Origin: Brassica napus | Lineage: Eukaryota > Streptophyta > Magnoliopsida > Brassicales > Brassicaceae | Direction: 5' to 3' | Length of the DNA: 64,000 bases | Assembly (NCBI RefSeq): GCF_020379485.1 | Contig: NC_063452.1 | Location: 13,929,065 to 13,993,064, forward strand | Shown here: positions 10,966 to 23,482 of the stretch, piece by piece | How the letters are laid out: each line of letters starts with the position of its first letter | How positions within the stretch are numbered: the stretch's first letter is position 1 | Program-made: the position numbers and the translations under genes | Notes under the pieces: model-generated | Databases searched by the model: none | The model's input: the letters and a program-made list of their open reading frames with translations, nothing else | What the model was told of the DNA's origin: nothing

Positions 10966-13900
10966 TCATCTTCCTGATTCGGGGAAGTAAGAAGGAAGAA
11001 AGCTAATCAACTTCTTACTAGCAAAATCCTCGTACGCTTCTTTTATGAGATCATCGTCGTCCCATTCATCGCGGTAATTTTCAGGGTTAGAGACAAGTCT
11101 CCCGTAACCACGGTCAACTTGTTGAGTTCTCCAAGGCTCAACAAGCTGGCAACCACATTCTTCTGCGACCCAGTCAAGGTACTTAGACTGCAAGAGAGAA
11201 AAAAATCATTGATATAATGATACTCTTGTTACGCTACTAATTTAGCAGTAACATCCAAGTTCTTTGGTAAATTATAAATTCGAGATTTTCAAAGCCACAC
11301 AAAAAATCTTTTTATACTTTGCAAGAAAAAATATTTTATGATAAACTAAAATTTCTTTTACAACTAGAAAACAATTCAAATGTAAATGCAAAATAGATTA
11401 CATCTGTTCCATATTTTATACTCATTCTGTTTCATTTTAATTGTCGTTTTAAGTTTATGCACACAGATTAAGAAAATATTTAATTTTGCATATTTCCAAA
11501 ATAAAAACATTATTACCTATACACTTAACCATATTTCAACTAATAAAATAAAATAAAATGGAGAATATTGTTAATAGATTTTGCATTGAAAACATAAAAC
11601 AACATTTAAAATAAAACAAAATTTTAACTCTAAAACAACAACTAATATGAAACAGAGGGAGTATATTTTAAAGGTTTTTACATGCCTATTAAAAAAATTA
11701 AATGTTTTTATTTTGCCATCAATCAGTATACTACTCCTTCCGTTCATAAAAGATTCATATTCTAGAGAAAACTTTTGTTTCAAAAAGATATATATTTTAT
11801 ATTTTCAAAGTAATTTTTGTCAACTAATAATGAGAAATTGTGAAGTTCAAGAACATTAATTGCATTTCTTTAAATCTTATTGGTTTAAAAATATAGGAAA
11901 TATAAAATTACAAAAAACTATGCATTTATAGTTAAGTTTTAATATATTTTATTAAAAAGTGTGAAAATTCTAAAACATGGATATTTTAGGAACGGATGAA
12001 GTATTATTTAGTGAGATAAAAATAAGATAATCTAAAGATTCTGACAAACATATAAATTAAAAAGATAAAAGGACACTTCAAATAAAATAAATTTGAAAGT
12101 GTATAACGACAACTAATACAAATGGACGGAGTATTAAATAATGTTTGAAACTATCAAGACCAATATTGTACACGTGATCATATCGGAAAACGAGAGCGTA
12201 CCTGAATTTTACCCAATTTATGTGTATGTCTCTTGGGAATACCTAACGCTTCAAGCATGGCATACGATGCAATAAGATCTTCCATCATCTTTTCTGGTGC
12301 AGGAAGTGTAACTCGTCCAGACAAAATTGCAGCTACCCATTTGCTTTGGATTTCAAACATGACGAATTGTATGCCCTGATCATAAAATCATAGATCAAAA
12401 AGAAGTGAGAGACTTGAAACCCAATAAAGGAATATCGATCAAGACTAACCATCCCTGGTAAACCAACAAAAGAAAGCCCTGGGGCAAGCGCCGGTGGAAA
12501 GACATGTTTGTACAAAGGTTCAACGCGGTTATCATCAATGCTCATATAGCCATTGGTTTCAAGAAATGGGAACTTATACTTGTACCTGGACAGTAAACCA
12601 AGATATAAGAAATATAATGAATCCATCCACATTTACATATGATATCTCGCTATATATAAGCATTAAAATATTGAAAATGATTAGAGAACATACCCGGTAC
12701 AATACACAACGGTATCTGCATGAACCGCCTTCCCATTTTTGAAAAAAATTGAACCATCATCACATGCAGTCTCTATCTACGATAAAAAAAAAACATAAAG
12801 TTTTCATTCTCTAATGGTTTTAAGATGAATTTCTTTTTGAACTATTATAATCTAAAATCATGGTTTGAAAATAAAGTTGTTAGCTTTACCTCAGAATGAA
12901 TCCATAGATTATTGGTGGGCACGGAAAGCTTCTCATACGTACTGGCTTCACTCCCTCTAGACGCAATGTGTACTTCTTTGGCGACCTTAGCTACGTCTCT
13001 ACTGATATCGGCACCGCTCGCAAAATTTCCGATGACCACCACCACCTATCAAAAACATCAACACAAAAATTAAAGCATATCATTCTTTTTTCTTTTTAGT
13101 TTTAAAACACATATAAAGGGAAATTGCCCCCTTCAACACACAAAAAACTATAACTGATTAGATAACCATAAGAAGCCAATAGTTAGTATATGATACATAT
13201 TATATAGAATTCGGGCAAGAGAATACTTTTACCTTTCTGGAAGCAAAGTGTATGTGGTAGACAATGACTCTCTCGATCTATTATCTCTCATCTCTCTTTT
13301 TGTTTTATTTTATATTTTGTTAATCGTAATTTTCATCCCATCTATGGATTGATATGTACCTTCAATCTTTTTAATACAATTTGTGTGAGCAAACAGTTAT
13401 ATTGAAAAATAGATCTTTATTTTTATACGTATGCTATAACTTATCATTTTCAAAACGGATATCTAAAATTTTTGTGAGTTCTCAGTTCAATACAATATCT
13501 AAAGTCTATAAATTTAAATTTTGCAAACCAACGTTCAACCCTATGTAATTGTAATACGTACTTAAAACTTTGTCTTAGATAAACAATTAATTTTCTAAGT
13601 ATTTTCCAAATGAATAATGTCACTGAAAAGTAACGTCAACAAATGTTTATTTTATTAACACAAACACTCGCGCGTCAAATCCTAGTATTTTATTATCTCC
13701 TTAAAAAAACATCGTGTCATTTTTTGCTTTCTTTGTTGTTGCTACTGTATGTATATTGACGGATATGAATCCTTCTTCTGTTCGAAAGCAATGCACAGGG
13801 GCAATGCATGACATATAATGTGTTAAATAATGATGCGAGAATAAGTTTGAAACCTAAATTAGGATAAATTTCGCAAAATTGTAAAGATAAACCCAAAACA

Positions 13901-16900
13901 GTAAAAAAAAAAGTTACTTGTGATAATTTTCACCCAAAATAAAGAAGTAAAGTTATTTTGAAATATGCCATTCCTCTATAATTTTTTTTATTTCACGTAA
14001 ATCAGAGCACCTCTATCACCATCAGTTTCCACATAGTACTATATTAATATTAAATCTCTCTAATATAAATACAATATTAATATTTATTATCTAAACCATT
14101 TTAGCTTCAATTAACCAATAAGTACCAAATAATATTAAATTCTGGCAACCCATAAATCAACAAATTAATTTTGCTTCTTCTATATTTGGTAATTATTATT
14201 TTAATAACCTATTTAATTTCTATTTTTTGTAACATCCTCTATCTTATATATTAAAACAGAAGTTACAACGTTGATTCACGAATGATTTTTTAAAAAATGG
14301 ACCTAATGGACCTATTTCTATAAAGTCATGTTACATTTAATATCTAATCTTATCATTTAAATTTTGGACCTATCGGAAATATTTATTGGGCTATCAATAA
14401 TTGAACTTAAAGAATAGATGATCCATTAGATTTATAGATAATATAAATTAAATATATATAATTTAAATAGATAATATTTGTCAATGTTAATTTTTAAAAT
14501 TATAAATATTTTTTTCAAAATAACAAAAATCATATTATCTAAAAATGATTAATCTTTACTACCTTAAATCAATGAAAAAAAAATTGAAACTATATAGTTT
14601 ATTTTCAAAATTTAACAAAAAACTAAATGTTTAATTACTCGATAATATAAATCTATGAAGCAAAAAGTTTAATTTTTTAAAAACTTTCTAAATTTGTTAA
14701 ATGTTACAATATATTTGAATATGACAATAAAACACTATTTTACTAATCTTTATATATATAGTTACGATTTTAATAATGAAATAATAATCCGAAAAAATAT
14801 ATATATAAGAAGATACAAATACATGTGAAAGTTTAAAACAATTTATTCAATGAAAAAATATATACCTTAAACTTATTATGTTTGAAAAATTGATAGACAC
14901 ATATAATATAATATATACCAATATAGAATTGAAAATAAAATATTTATATAAAAATAAATGAAAACAAAAATCCGGATCGAGATCTAGTAATCTCTTATTT
15001 GTACAGTGATAAAAAGTTGTTGTTTAGCATAAATTTTGTGTTTTTATATTCATAATTATCACCTAAATTAATATTTTATTTCATTTAAGAATATGATCAT
15101 GCTTTTTGCAATCAATTTATATCTAGTTTATGTAGATGGAATAAAATTAAGGGATTGGATTTTCTGTAACTAAAAATAATGATAAGTTTTGAAATATTAA
15201 TAATTAACTGAAACATTTTTGTCTTAATAAAATGGGTTGTGTAATTTTTTGTTTTAGTATAACATTGTTTTAAATATTTCTTTTAAAAATGTGTATATTC
15301 GTGATCCTAAATAATAATTTAGGATCTGTCTGAGATCTAATAAGAACCATATATTATGAATTTATGTGAAGAAATGAGGGCCATATATTTTATGCGTACC
15401 TCATTTTTGAATGGACCCGGAACTCTGTAGTTGTGGCTATGGATCTGCTTTCCTGGCCATGATTTTATCCCTATATATACATTTTTTAATTAAATATTTT
15501 TATTGAATTTCCTTTCAGAATACATATAGACAGTACAAAAATGATCATAAAGTCTTCAGTAGGGAATGCATGTAAACAATTGTAATGCAAAATCCGTTGA
15601 TGTGGTTAAGAAAATCTCGTGGTGGCAATTTATCTATAGATTTCTGTAAAGAAAAGTTATCAAGTTTTTAACGGTTTCTGAAAATACACAATTTACTCTC
15701 TCTTTGTTTACTTTTTACTAAGTACAAAAAAGTAGTAAGCAAAAAGTACACTAATCATATTTTTCTTCTTCTTAAGATTGATGCTTAGACTCTTACTAAA
15801 GCATTTTATTTTAAAACTAAAATAAAAATAAAAATATATAGACATATAGTATACAAGTTAAAATATATAGACATATAGTGAAACATCATAAAATATTAAA
15901 TGTATTAAAATAACTAATAACAAAATAAGTATTTATGTTATATATAATGGGTAAAAATTCCAAAACATCTAATTTTCAAAATATAGGAAATATATCTTAT
16001 TTTTGTTACTGATTCTTAAAATAACTTTCCAAAATTAACAAAGTAAACAATTTTGTTAGTTGAACCCTTGGAGGTGTGAAATACAAACACGCGATAAAGT
16101 GAATTTACTTAAATCGGATATTTCCAACTTCATTCCATGGAGTAAATATGGAGTAATGAGTAAAAAAATAAAATGTTACTCTATTTATAGAATAATATAT
16201 ATATTTTTTTTTCATTTACACTATTTTGGACTAAAATATGGAGTGGGTTGGAGATTGATTCTCTTATACGCCAAAAAGTTGTAATATTTATGAAATCGCT
16301 AAATAAAACCTAAACAGTTTCACTTGGGGTTTACTACCAACTCTTTCACCGCAATTTGGTTTCTTTTTAGGTCAAAAGCATTAACTTACGATTTGCAAAA
16401 CTATATAAGCAATTAGAAACTAATCTTTACCAGGAATATGAGCAACGTAAGGTTCGGTATAATGCCCACTGCAAACAACGACTGCGTCAAAGATCTCATC
16501 TTTGGAGAGATCATCGGAGTTTTTGGACCGGACCCTCCATTTTCCATCAACCGTCTCAACCCGAACCACCTCGGTCTCGAACCGGACCATCTCCTCTATT
16601 TTAAACTCTCTAGCAAAGTCTTGAAGGTACGCAAGAACTTCCCTGTGGCTCGGATACCTTCTCGAGTCTCTTGAAAAGTCATCAACACATGGCACGAACG
16701 GAAAATCCCTGAAACCCATACACTCTCTCGGGAGGTTGGTTCGGAGAGACTCGTAGACACTCGAGTGAACTATAGGTCTTGTCGGGTCGAGACCAAGCGG
16801 GTCGGATTCAGATTTAGGTGAGTAAATCCAGAGACCTCCCACTTGTTTCTCCCGCTCAAAAACGACGACGGTGTGACCTTCACGATGGAGCTCTCTGGCC

Positions 16901-16974
16901 GCTATTAAACCGGATGCTCCGGCTCCGATCACCGCTACGTGTTTCGAACTGATTGGGTTTTGAGCTGGTGCCAT
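10966..16974 (-). CDS. FMO GS-OX: Flavin-containing monooxygenase, FMO GS-OX type (glucosinolate S-oxygenase)
   Basis: Seven exons on the minus strand join into a 461-residue frame with GT-AG introns: 16431-16974, 15400-15470, 12890-13045, 12694-12776, 12450-12585, 12202-12375 and 10966-11187. The length matches the Arabidopsis GS-OX proteins (about 460). Visible motifs are the FAD-binding GAGASG at residues 17-22, the NADPH-site region VVVVIGNFASG at 206-216, and CTGY at 283-286. Family members oxidise methylthioalkyl to methylsulfinylalkyl glucosinolates using FAD, NADPH and O2. The protein ends KKLISFLPSYFPESGR, like the GS-OX1-4 group; which paralogue it is cannot be decided here. Introns 1, 2 and 6 are enlarged (960, 2354 and 1014 bp) and hold transposon DNA, yet I see no frame break or bad splice site, so it is probably functional. 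Confidence 0.93.
11421..11661. mobile_element. Stowaway-like MITE in FMO intron 6
   Basis: The ends are imperfect terminal inverted repeats of about 30 bp (left CTCATTCTGTTTCATTTTAA; the right end reads CTCCCTCTGTTTCATATTAG in reverse complement), flanked by TA on both sides. The CTCCCTC-type end and TA target are Stowaway (Tc1/mariner) hallmarks. No coding capacity. Confidence 0.75.
11734..12001. mobile_element. Second Stowaway-like MITE in FMO intron 6
   Basis: The left end CTCCTTCCGTTCATAAAAGA pairs with the right end, which reads CTTCATCCGTTCCTAAAATA in reverse complement; TA flanks both sides. A third, unpaired MITE-like end (AATGGACGGAGTA) lies at about 12120-12133. Confidence 0.7.
14235..14987 (+). 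mobile_element. Probable non-autonomous Helitron in FMO intron 2
   Basis: The left end starts TC after an A (14234) and continues into TTATATATTAAAACAGAAG, a common Brassicaceae Helitron 5' motif. The right end is CTAG at 14984-14987 followed by T, as expected for insertion between A and T. The usual GC-rich 3' hairpin is absent; only TCCGGATCGAGAT remains before CTAG, as if the hairpin were deleted. The 5' border could lie a few bases further right. Confidence 0.5.
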
Positions 16975-16979
16975 TTTTC

Positions 16980-18798
16980 AAATGTTAATGTTATGTTTGT
17001 TTTTTTATTTCTTTAGTTGTATGTTGTCTACTCCGGCTAAGAGAAATGGGTTTATATAGAACAGGAAGATATATACAAATACTTATTTTCATTATAAAGA
17101 AAATATAAATTGCTGAAAAAAAGGAAAACAGAACCTTTTACGAATTGAGTTCTTCTCAGATGAACCCCATACTTCTATAATACAAAAAATAAAATAAACA
17201 ATCAGTATGTATATATTCTCGAAATTTATTATATGTCTGTACTTTTATGTATTGTCTATATTCTTAACATATTTCGACAATCATATTTGTGATAATAGTG
17301 TAAAATGTATTTTTATTTACAATGTCTTTCCAAATATGTATATTATTTATTATTGTGTTCTATTGTGTAGTCCACAAAACTATCAAGTTATATCATTAAT
17401 AATATTTTTCAAAAAACTGTAAACAAGTGTGATATGTATTACTGCAAATTATCATAATATTTTTATGTGAATCTGTAAAATTGATGTATCTATAATTTTT
17501 GGAAAATTATAATTTATTACAAACTAATTAATAATCAATATATAAAAATTTAAATTTGCTTGCATTTCTTAATTCATAAATATATACATAAGTTTTATCA
17601 TAAGTTTTAATTAAACCAAGTTTTTGTTGTTTTAACGAAATTGTAATTTTAGTTAAAAGCAAATAATTACTATATCTCTCCATCTCTCTTTTTTCAAAAA
17701 AAAAAAAATAATAGTATACCAACAAATTTGCGGAGACCGGTTTTCTTTGCTTTGACAGCACTTGAACAAATTTCCCATCTCTCTTTTGTTGTCATTCTTC
17801 TTTTTAAAGTGAGGTTCATCTTGGTTTGATTTCTAATGGTATGTGGCTGAGAAGCCATGGAAGCATGTGAGGCGTAGAACTTCAGATCCGATTTTATCCT
17901 TCCATGTGTTGAAGCCTAAATTCCAGATATGTCTGATTGACGGTTGAGTTAATCCATTTGTCTGGTTTCGTTTGGGTTAAATGATGTTGCTGCTGCTTTA
18001 TCCGACGTTTTCTGCTTTGCTGGTTTGTCAAGGTGGGTGGTTGCAGTTCTCGTCTCTTGGATAATTGGATTAAACTTCAATTTGATCTGTTTGTTTCTGC
18101 TTCTGTGTGGTGTTCATTTTAGCATTTAGTAATTTGATTATTAGTTGTTGTGTCGCATGCTTTTTCCTATCCTGGTTCTTTAGTTCTTGTCTCTTCACTT
18201 TCATCTAGATGTGTTATCTATGTTCCATCATTGTGATTTTTTTGTTATAGAGATATATACTAGACCTGTTTTAACCTTTCCTGATTTGGAATTTAGTGTC
18301 TGAATGGTAACCATTGTTTTGATAATATAAGTATTAAAGTGCGATACGGTCCAGTTGTGGTTTATACGATTTGTGAGATAAGTGTGGATAAATAGTGCGG
18401 TTTTGATAAAAAAAATTAGTACAATTTAAATATCTTTTAATTTTTCAGTGATAATGTTATAATCTTTTCTTTATTTTATTTGATTTAAAATACTAAAAAT
18501 TTGAAGTAGAAATCAAGTTTATTTAAAAGATATTTTCATTAAAGTGTTAAATACAATACATTAAAGAAGACTAGGGTCTAATAAGAAAATAAATTATTGT
18601 GTTAATAAACTGAATCAGTCTTTGAAGTGTTAGAAGATCATTATTATAGTACATAGCCCAATACGTCACTCACATATTTCTACCGATTAGTCGGGCATAG
18701 GCTTAGGGTCTGCTTAATCCAACTTTTAGAGCAGTGACTTCATGTGTAGAGCTAATAAATAATCGGTGGATCAAGTTTCGCAATCATATACTAACCAA
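16980..18798. other. FMO upstream region, no recognised gene
   Basis: It holds the presumed FMO promoter next to the gene. Farther out, 17780-18250 has a more balanced composition (GC-richer, with repeated TTG/GCT runs) like an untranslated region or old retroelement tail, but no protein or structure was identified. Confidence 0.4.
17051..17060 (-). promoter_or_regulatory. Candidate TATA box for the FMO gene
   Basis: In reverse complement this reads TCTATATAAA, about 77-86 bp upstream of the FMO start codon at 16974, a normal distance for a plant TATA box with a short 5' leader. Confidence 0.55.
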
Positions 18799-19733
18799 CT
18801 AGGTTAAGATACGCGTTTTGCGCGGAATCAACATTATATATATAAATTATTTTATGTATTAAATATTTTTATATATTATGAAATAATAAATATATATTAA
18901 ATAATTAAAAGTCAGTAACTATTAATTATATATTTAAATTGATGCGAACATATACATCAATTTTATTAATCCAAAAAATATTTTTTTTATATTTGATATG
19001 ATATGTTATTAAATTTAAATGATACTGGCATAGATAATATATTTTAGTATATTTTTAATATTAATGTCTATTAAATGATGATTTCTACTCATATAGTTTT
19101 TTTTGATCATTTTTATCTTTTATACAAAAAATTTAAATAACTGATAACAAAATTTTCATTGTGGGATTAATAGTTTTAATAATTTATAATTTAAAAAAAA
19201 ATTAAGTTGTTAATGATCGTTCAAAACTTTTATCAAAAAAATTGTTCAAAGTAAAATTTGAAACTAAAATATTGTATTTTGTATGGTTTATAGTTTAATT
19301 TAAAACGATATATATATATTAATCTTAATAATTAATTAAATTAGACTTTTTACTTATATAATTTTTGTAATCATTTGTATTTTGTCGTAAAAAAATTTTA
19401 AACCATGGATCATAAAATTTGAATGTGAGACTTTTAACAGCTTTAGTAATTTATAGCCGTTTGTAAAAATTCAAAATATAACATATACATAAAAATCTAA
19501 ATTTTTATTATATGATTATTGTGGTTGTTTAATTTATTTAATAGTTTTAAATCAAACAAATATGATAGAAGATACACTATTTTTTATCAAATTTTTATTA
19601 TTTAAAATCATTAATTCTCATATATACTTTAGCCATATTAGGCAATTCTGTAAATTTTATTTAAGGAAATAATAAAGTACATTAATGATGAATTTATTGT
19701 TAGTTTACTAAAAAACTTATTATATAATTAGAT
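18799..19733 (-). mobile_element. Helitron fragment, 3' end resolved
   Basis: On the minus strand the sequence ends with a CCGCGCAAAACGCG hairpin, a short spacer and CTAG (18802-18799) followed by T, the standard Helitron 3' terminus. The body is AT-rich and resembles 47480-47850 elsewhere in the window. A 5' end reading TCTAATTATATAATAAG near 19733 is possible but weak. Confidence 0.5.
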
Positions 19734-19739
19734 GGACCA

Positions 19740-20589
19740 ACATATTTCTCTAATGATTCTAAGAATCATTATAGTGAAGATATGTGTCTACAAAAAGAAG
19801 TTGTAATGATTCTTAAATAATAATGTGTCTACATGTGCCAAACTCCAATAAAATGCGCATTTACTTTTCGTTTTTGTCGGCAAGTAAAACCACTTATCGC
19901 AGGTGATATTTTTTAAACGAATTGAGTATTATTGTATCGAATTCTAAGAGTAACAAAAAAAAAAGAATATTTTTAAAAAATTCTGAATTCCATTTAAATA
20001 CATCCAATCAAGATGAAAAAAGAATAAAAAATTGTTCCTGTTAGCTTCGCTAGAAAAAAAATATTTGGTTGACTTTTACTGATTTCCATCTTTTTGTCAC
20101 TCTACAAAATGTAGGCTATGTCGGATAATTTATAAAGTACAAGAGAGAAAAATTTAAAGTGAAAAATTTAAAATAGAAATTCTATATATATTTTTATAAT
20201 AGATGGATGTTATATTTTTTTATTTACAGGTTAATGGTATTATTCTCTATAGAGAAATTAGCGAAATTATAAGCTCAATGTAACTAACCTAAAATTTATG
20301 CCAAAAAAAAAAGTTGAGAAACCAAACCTAGAAACAAAATAGTCTAAGTTAAATATTCTTAAAACTTTTTTACTATTGTAAAAAAATTTATATTTAGATC
20401 CGAGTTCATCTATGGACAATAATAAAATAGTCTTTTGGATAAATACGCAATAGGTTAATTCAATGTGAGGTGAGTGGAGCGAAGGTATCTTTTACCTCAT
20501 TTTAACCCTTCATTTATATATATTTTTGGTTGAAAAGTGTACTTATCAACAAAGAAAAAAAATAACTTGTTACAAAAGAAATTTCATTA
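19740..20589. other. AT-rich intergenic stretch
   Basis: No gene, RNA or clear element was recognised; A/T runs predominate. Confidence 0.4.
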
Positions 20590-20597
20590 GGGTTGGT

Positions 20598-21192
20598 TAG
20601 GCCTGGGACGGATCGGATATCTGGGCAATTTTAAGGTATCCGGATCCGGATCCTTATCCGGCGGATCCATAATTTTATTATCCTTATCCGGATCCGGGGT
20701 TTTCGGATATCCGGGTGTCGGATATCCGGGTGTCGGATATCCGGGTGTCGGATATCCTTCTAAAAATTGTAATATCCGGCGGATATCCGGATCCGGATCC
20801 GGATTTGGATCCTTAAAATAAATAAAATAATAATAATAATATATATAAAATATTAAAAATAATATAAAAATAAAAAATATATAATGTTTTTAATTATTTA
20901 TATGTATAATATTACAAAATTTACATATACTATTATAAAAATGAAAATATATTAAATAAAGTTAGTTTTTATATATAGATATTACTATTTTTGAAATAGT
21001 TATTAATAAAACTTACGGATTCGGATATCCGGACTAAAAAATCAAGATATCCGGATCCGGATCCGGCTTTGACGGATCCAACATTTTATTATCAGGATCC
21101 GGATTCGGCCCCTCCGGATATCCGAATTTTCGGATCGGATCCGGATCGAATCTTAGATCGAATCCGGATCTCGGATAAAAGTACCAAGCCTA
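20598..21192. mobile_element. hAT-like non-autonomous element rich in GGATATCC/GGATCC
   Basis: The ends form a short inverted repeat (left TAGGCCTGGGAC; the right end reads TAGGCTTGGTAC in reverse complement). An 8-bp target duplicate with one mismatch flanks it (GGGTTGGT at 20590-20597, GTGTTGGT at 21193-21200), as expected for hAT. Both subterminal regions are packed with GGATATCCGG and GGATCCGG, including a tandem GTGTCGGATATCCGG block near 20710-20755; such arrays may be transposase binding sites. No coding sequence. Confidence 0.7.
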
Positions 21193-21200
21193 GTGTTGGT

Positions 21201-22360
21201 ATACGATGGTTGTGTAATCCTACTGATAATAAGTGGTAAAGTAAAGGAAAGTTTAGAAGGGTCCACCACATCTGACGTCAATGTTTCCACCTTCTTGATC
21301 TAAAGTAAACTTTCTAGCTGAAAAATAACAAAAGAAAGTTCTTTGATAACAAAAAAACAATTACCGCTGACAAAAAAACAATTACTCTAATTATAGTGGC
21401 CCCAACAGAATATATTTGATTATAATTCGAATTTTCTTTTTTTTTGAGAGCCAGATTATTCTAAGGTTTCCAGCGTTAATTTGCCAGCTCCTTTACCGTA
21501 TCTCCTTTACCTAAAGTGAATGATCATCTGTTTCCAGAAAAGAAATCAGATTGACAAACTATAATAATGAGTCTGATGAGAAACATTGAGGGTCTGACTG
21601 GTAGCTTCAGAATAACCAGAGTAAAAAACAAAAGGAAAAGATAGAACCGAATAAAATGGCGAAAATTAAGGAAGAGAATAAAAAAACTAAAATAAATGTT
21701 ATTATTATAATAAAACTGAGAGTAAAATTAATTATGTATATCTTTTTCAATTAATAGTGATCATAGTAAAAAAGAAAGAAATACTTGCAAGTTTCAATTT
21801 GATTGGTGAATTACTAGTGAAACATATAATTAATTTATTATTAGAGTAATAAACTATTGCAGTCACAACCTAATAGAATAAATCAGATTAAATATGAGAT
21901 AAAAATGAAAATAGTTATTTGTTATGTTATTGGAGTTTATTTTATGAGTTTGAATGGTTAAATTTTTTTTACAACATGATAAACATGCCGGTTAAAATGG
22001 TTAGAGTAAACAAAAGAGGTGAAAAAAATATTATTCTTAGTTACTTTATAAAATTACCTATCAAGTCGAATTAATTTTAGAGTTACTCTAGGTACTAAAA
22101 TAACATAAACAAAAAACACATTGTAATTCTAGATTTGATGGAAATAATATTACGGATGTGACTCAATAGTGTATCGACCAAATATAATTTTATCATAGAG
22201 AAATAGATTATAAATCTGCACCCTCTCGGATCGATAAACTTTTTGAATGAAAATATCTTTTGAAAAATAAGTCAAGTTTTGCTTCCGTATTTAGTGGAAT
22301 AAAATGGTAGAAATAAAAAGATGAAAATAGAAAAAAATGTTAATTTCAGGATCACTTTTT
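21201..22360. other. AT-rich intergenic stretch
   Basis: No reading frame, RNA gene or repeat structure worth naming was found. Confidence 0.4.
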
Positions 22361-23482
22361 GGGAAAATTTGGAATAATACACTTAGATAAAATTTTAATT
22401 TGAAAATTACACTATTATTTAATTTTTTGAAAAATACACTTTTGTATATATAAATTGACTAAATTGTCCGGTCTGAATATTTCTCAATTATTTTTCATCT
22501 AAATTTATTTTATAGTTAAAATAACAGTTTCAACAAGAATATTTTTTTTTTTGAAAACATAGAAATCTTTAGATTATCTAGAAAATATTCTTTTAATATA
22601 TTCTTTTTCGAAAAAAACACATTCTAGACGATCTTCTTCTTCTCCATGAGACATTATCCTCCATTTTTGCAAAAACATTTTTCTTTCTCTTGTTTCATAG
22701 TTTATTTTTTTCTCTCATTTAGAGGCTAGCTAGTTCATGAGTCCTTATGTGTTATTAGAATTTGTAAATTCATATTTTCTGTTATTATCTTCTTTCTCTT
22801 GAAAAATATATTTGATCTGTGTAACTTTCTCATCTTTGCCATTATCTGTTTTTTGAGTTTAAGTGACCCTGTTGTTGCGGCGCAGTTTACGAGCGATGGC
22901 GGGAACTTCGTTTATGTTGCCGCAGCTTCATTATTAGTTGCCGTGCTAACTTCCCTACATGATCAAGAAAGAAGCATGTGATGTATTAAGAAAGACTGAG
23001 CAGAATTTTGACATTTCGTACGCAGTAAATAGTTGCCTAATTAAGAGGTTACGTGACTTCAAGTACTAGTTCTCTATGCGTGATTTCAAACTATGTTCCA
23101 ATATAGAGATAGTATAGTAAGAGTTAATACAGTGGTAACATAGGTCACTGAAAATTAAATTACAAAAAGTACGCAAGCTCTGTTTGTGTAATAAATAATA
23201 TTAAAAGATTAAGTGACTTCAAGTACATATTTATCTGAGCAACAAACAAATTTATCTTAAATATAAATATTATTATTATTATTATTATTGATTTCGAAGC
23301 TAAATTTCAATTATTGAAATATCTAATCTGGAGGTGTTAAAAAAATATATATATCTAATCTGGATAAAAATATCAATTCAAAATTAAGAAAGTGTAGTTT
23401 TCAAAAAATAATATAAAAAGATGTAATTTTCAAATTTGAAACTATTAATAGAGTATTTTACAAATTATCCCTAAATTTTTCC
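22361..23482. mobile_element. Long-TIR element (possible Pack-MULE) with an inner GC-richer segment
   Basis: About 88 bp at each end form an imperfect inverted repeat: the left starts GGGAAAATTTGGAATAATAC, and the right end in reverse complement starts GGAAAAATTTAGGGATAATT. Both arms share TTTGAAAATTACA and TTTTTTGAAAA. Inside, about 22860-22980 is noticeably GC-richer and encodes VVAAQFTSDGGNFVYVAAAS in one frame without a clear ATG, consistent with a captured gene piece of unknown origin. No convincing target duplication was found, so the superfamily is uncertain. Confidence 0.5.

Noticed and set aside
22799..22981. 60-codon membrane-like small protein
   Set aside because: Starts at TTG, not ATG, and lies within a TIR-bounded element; better explained as a captured fragment.
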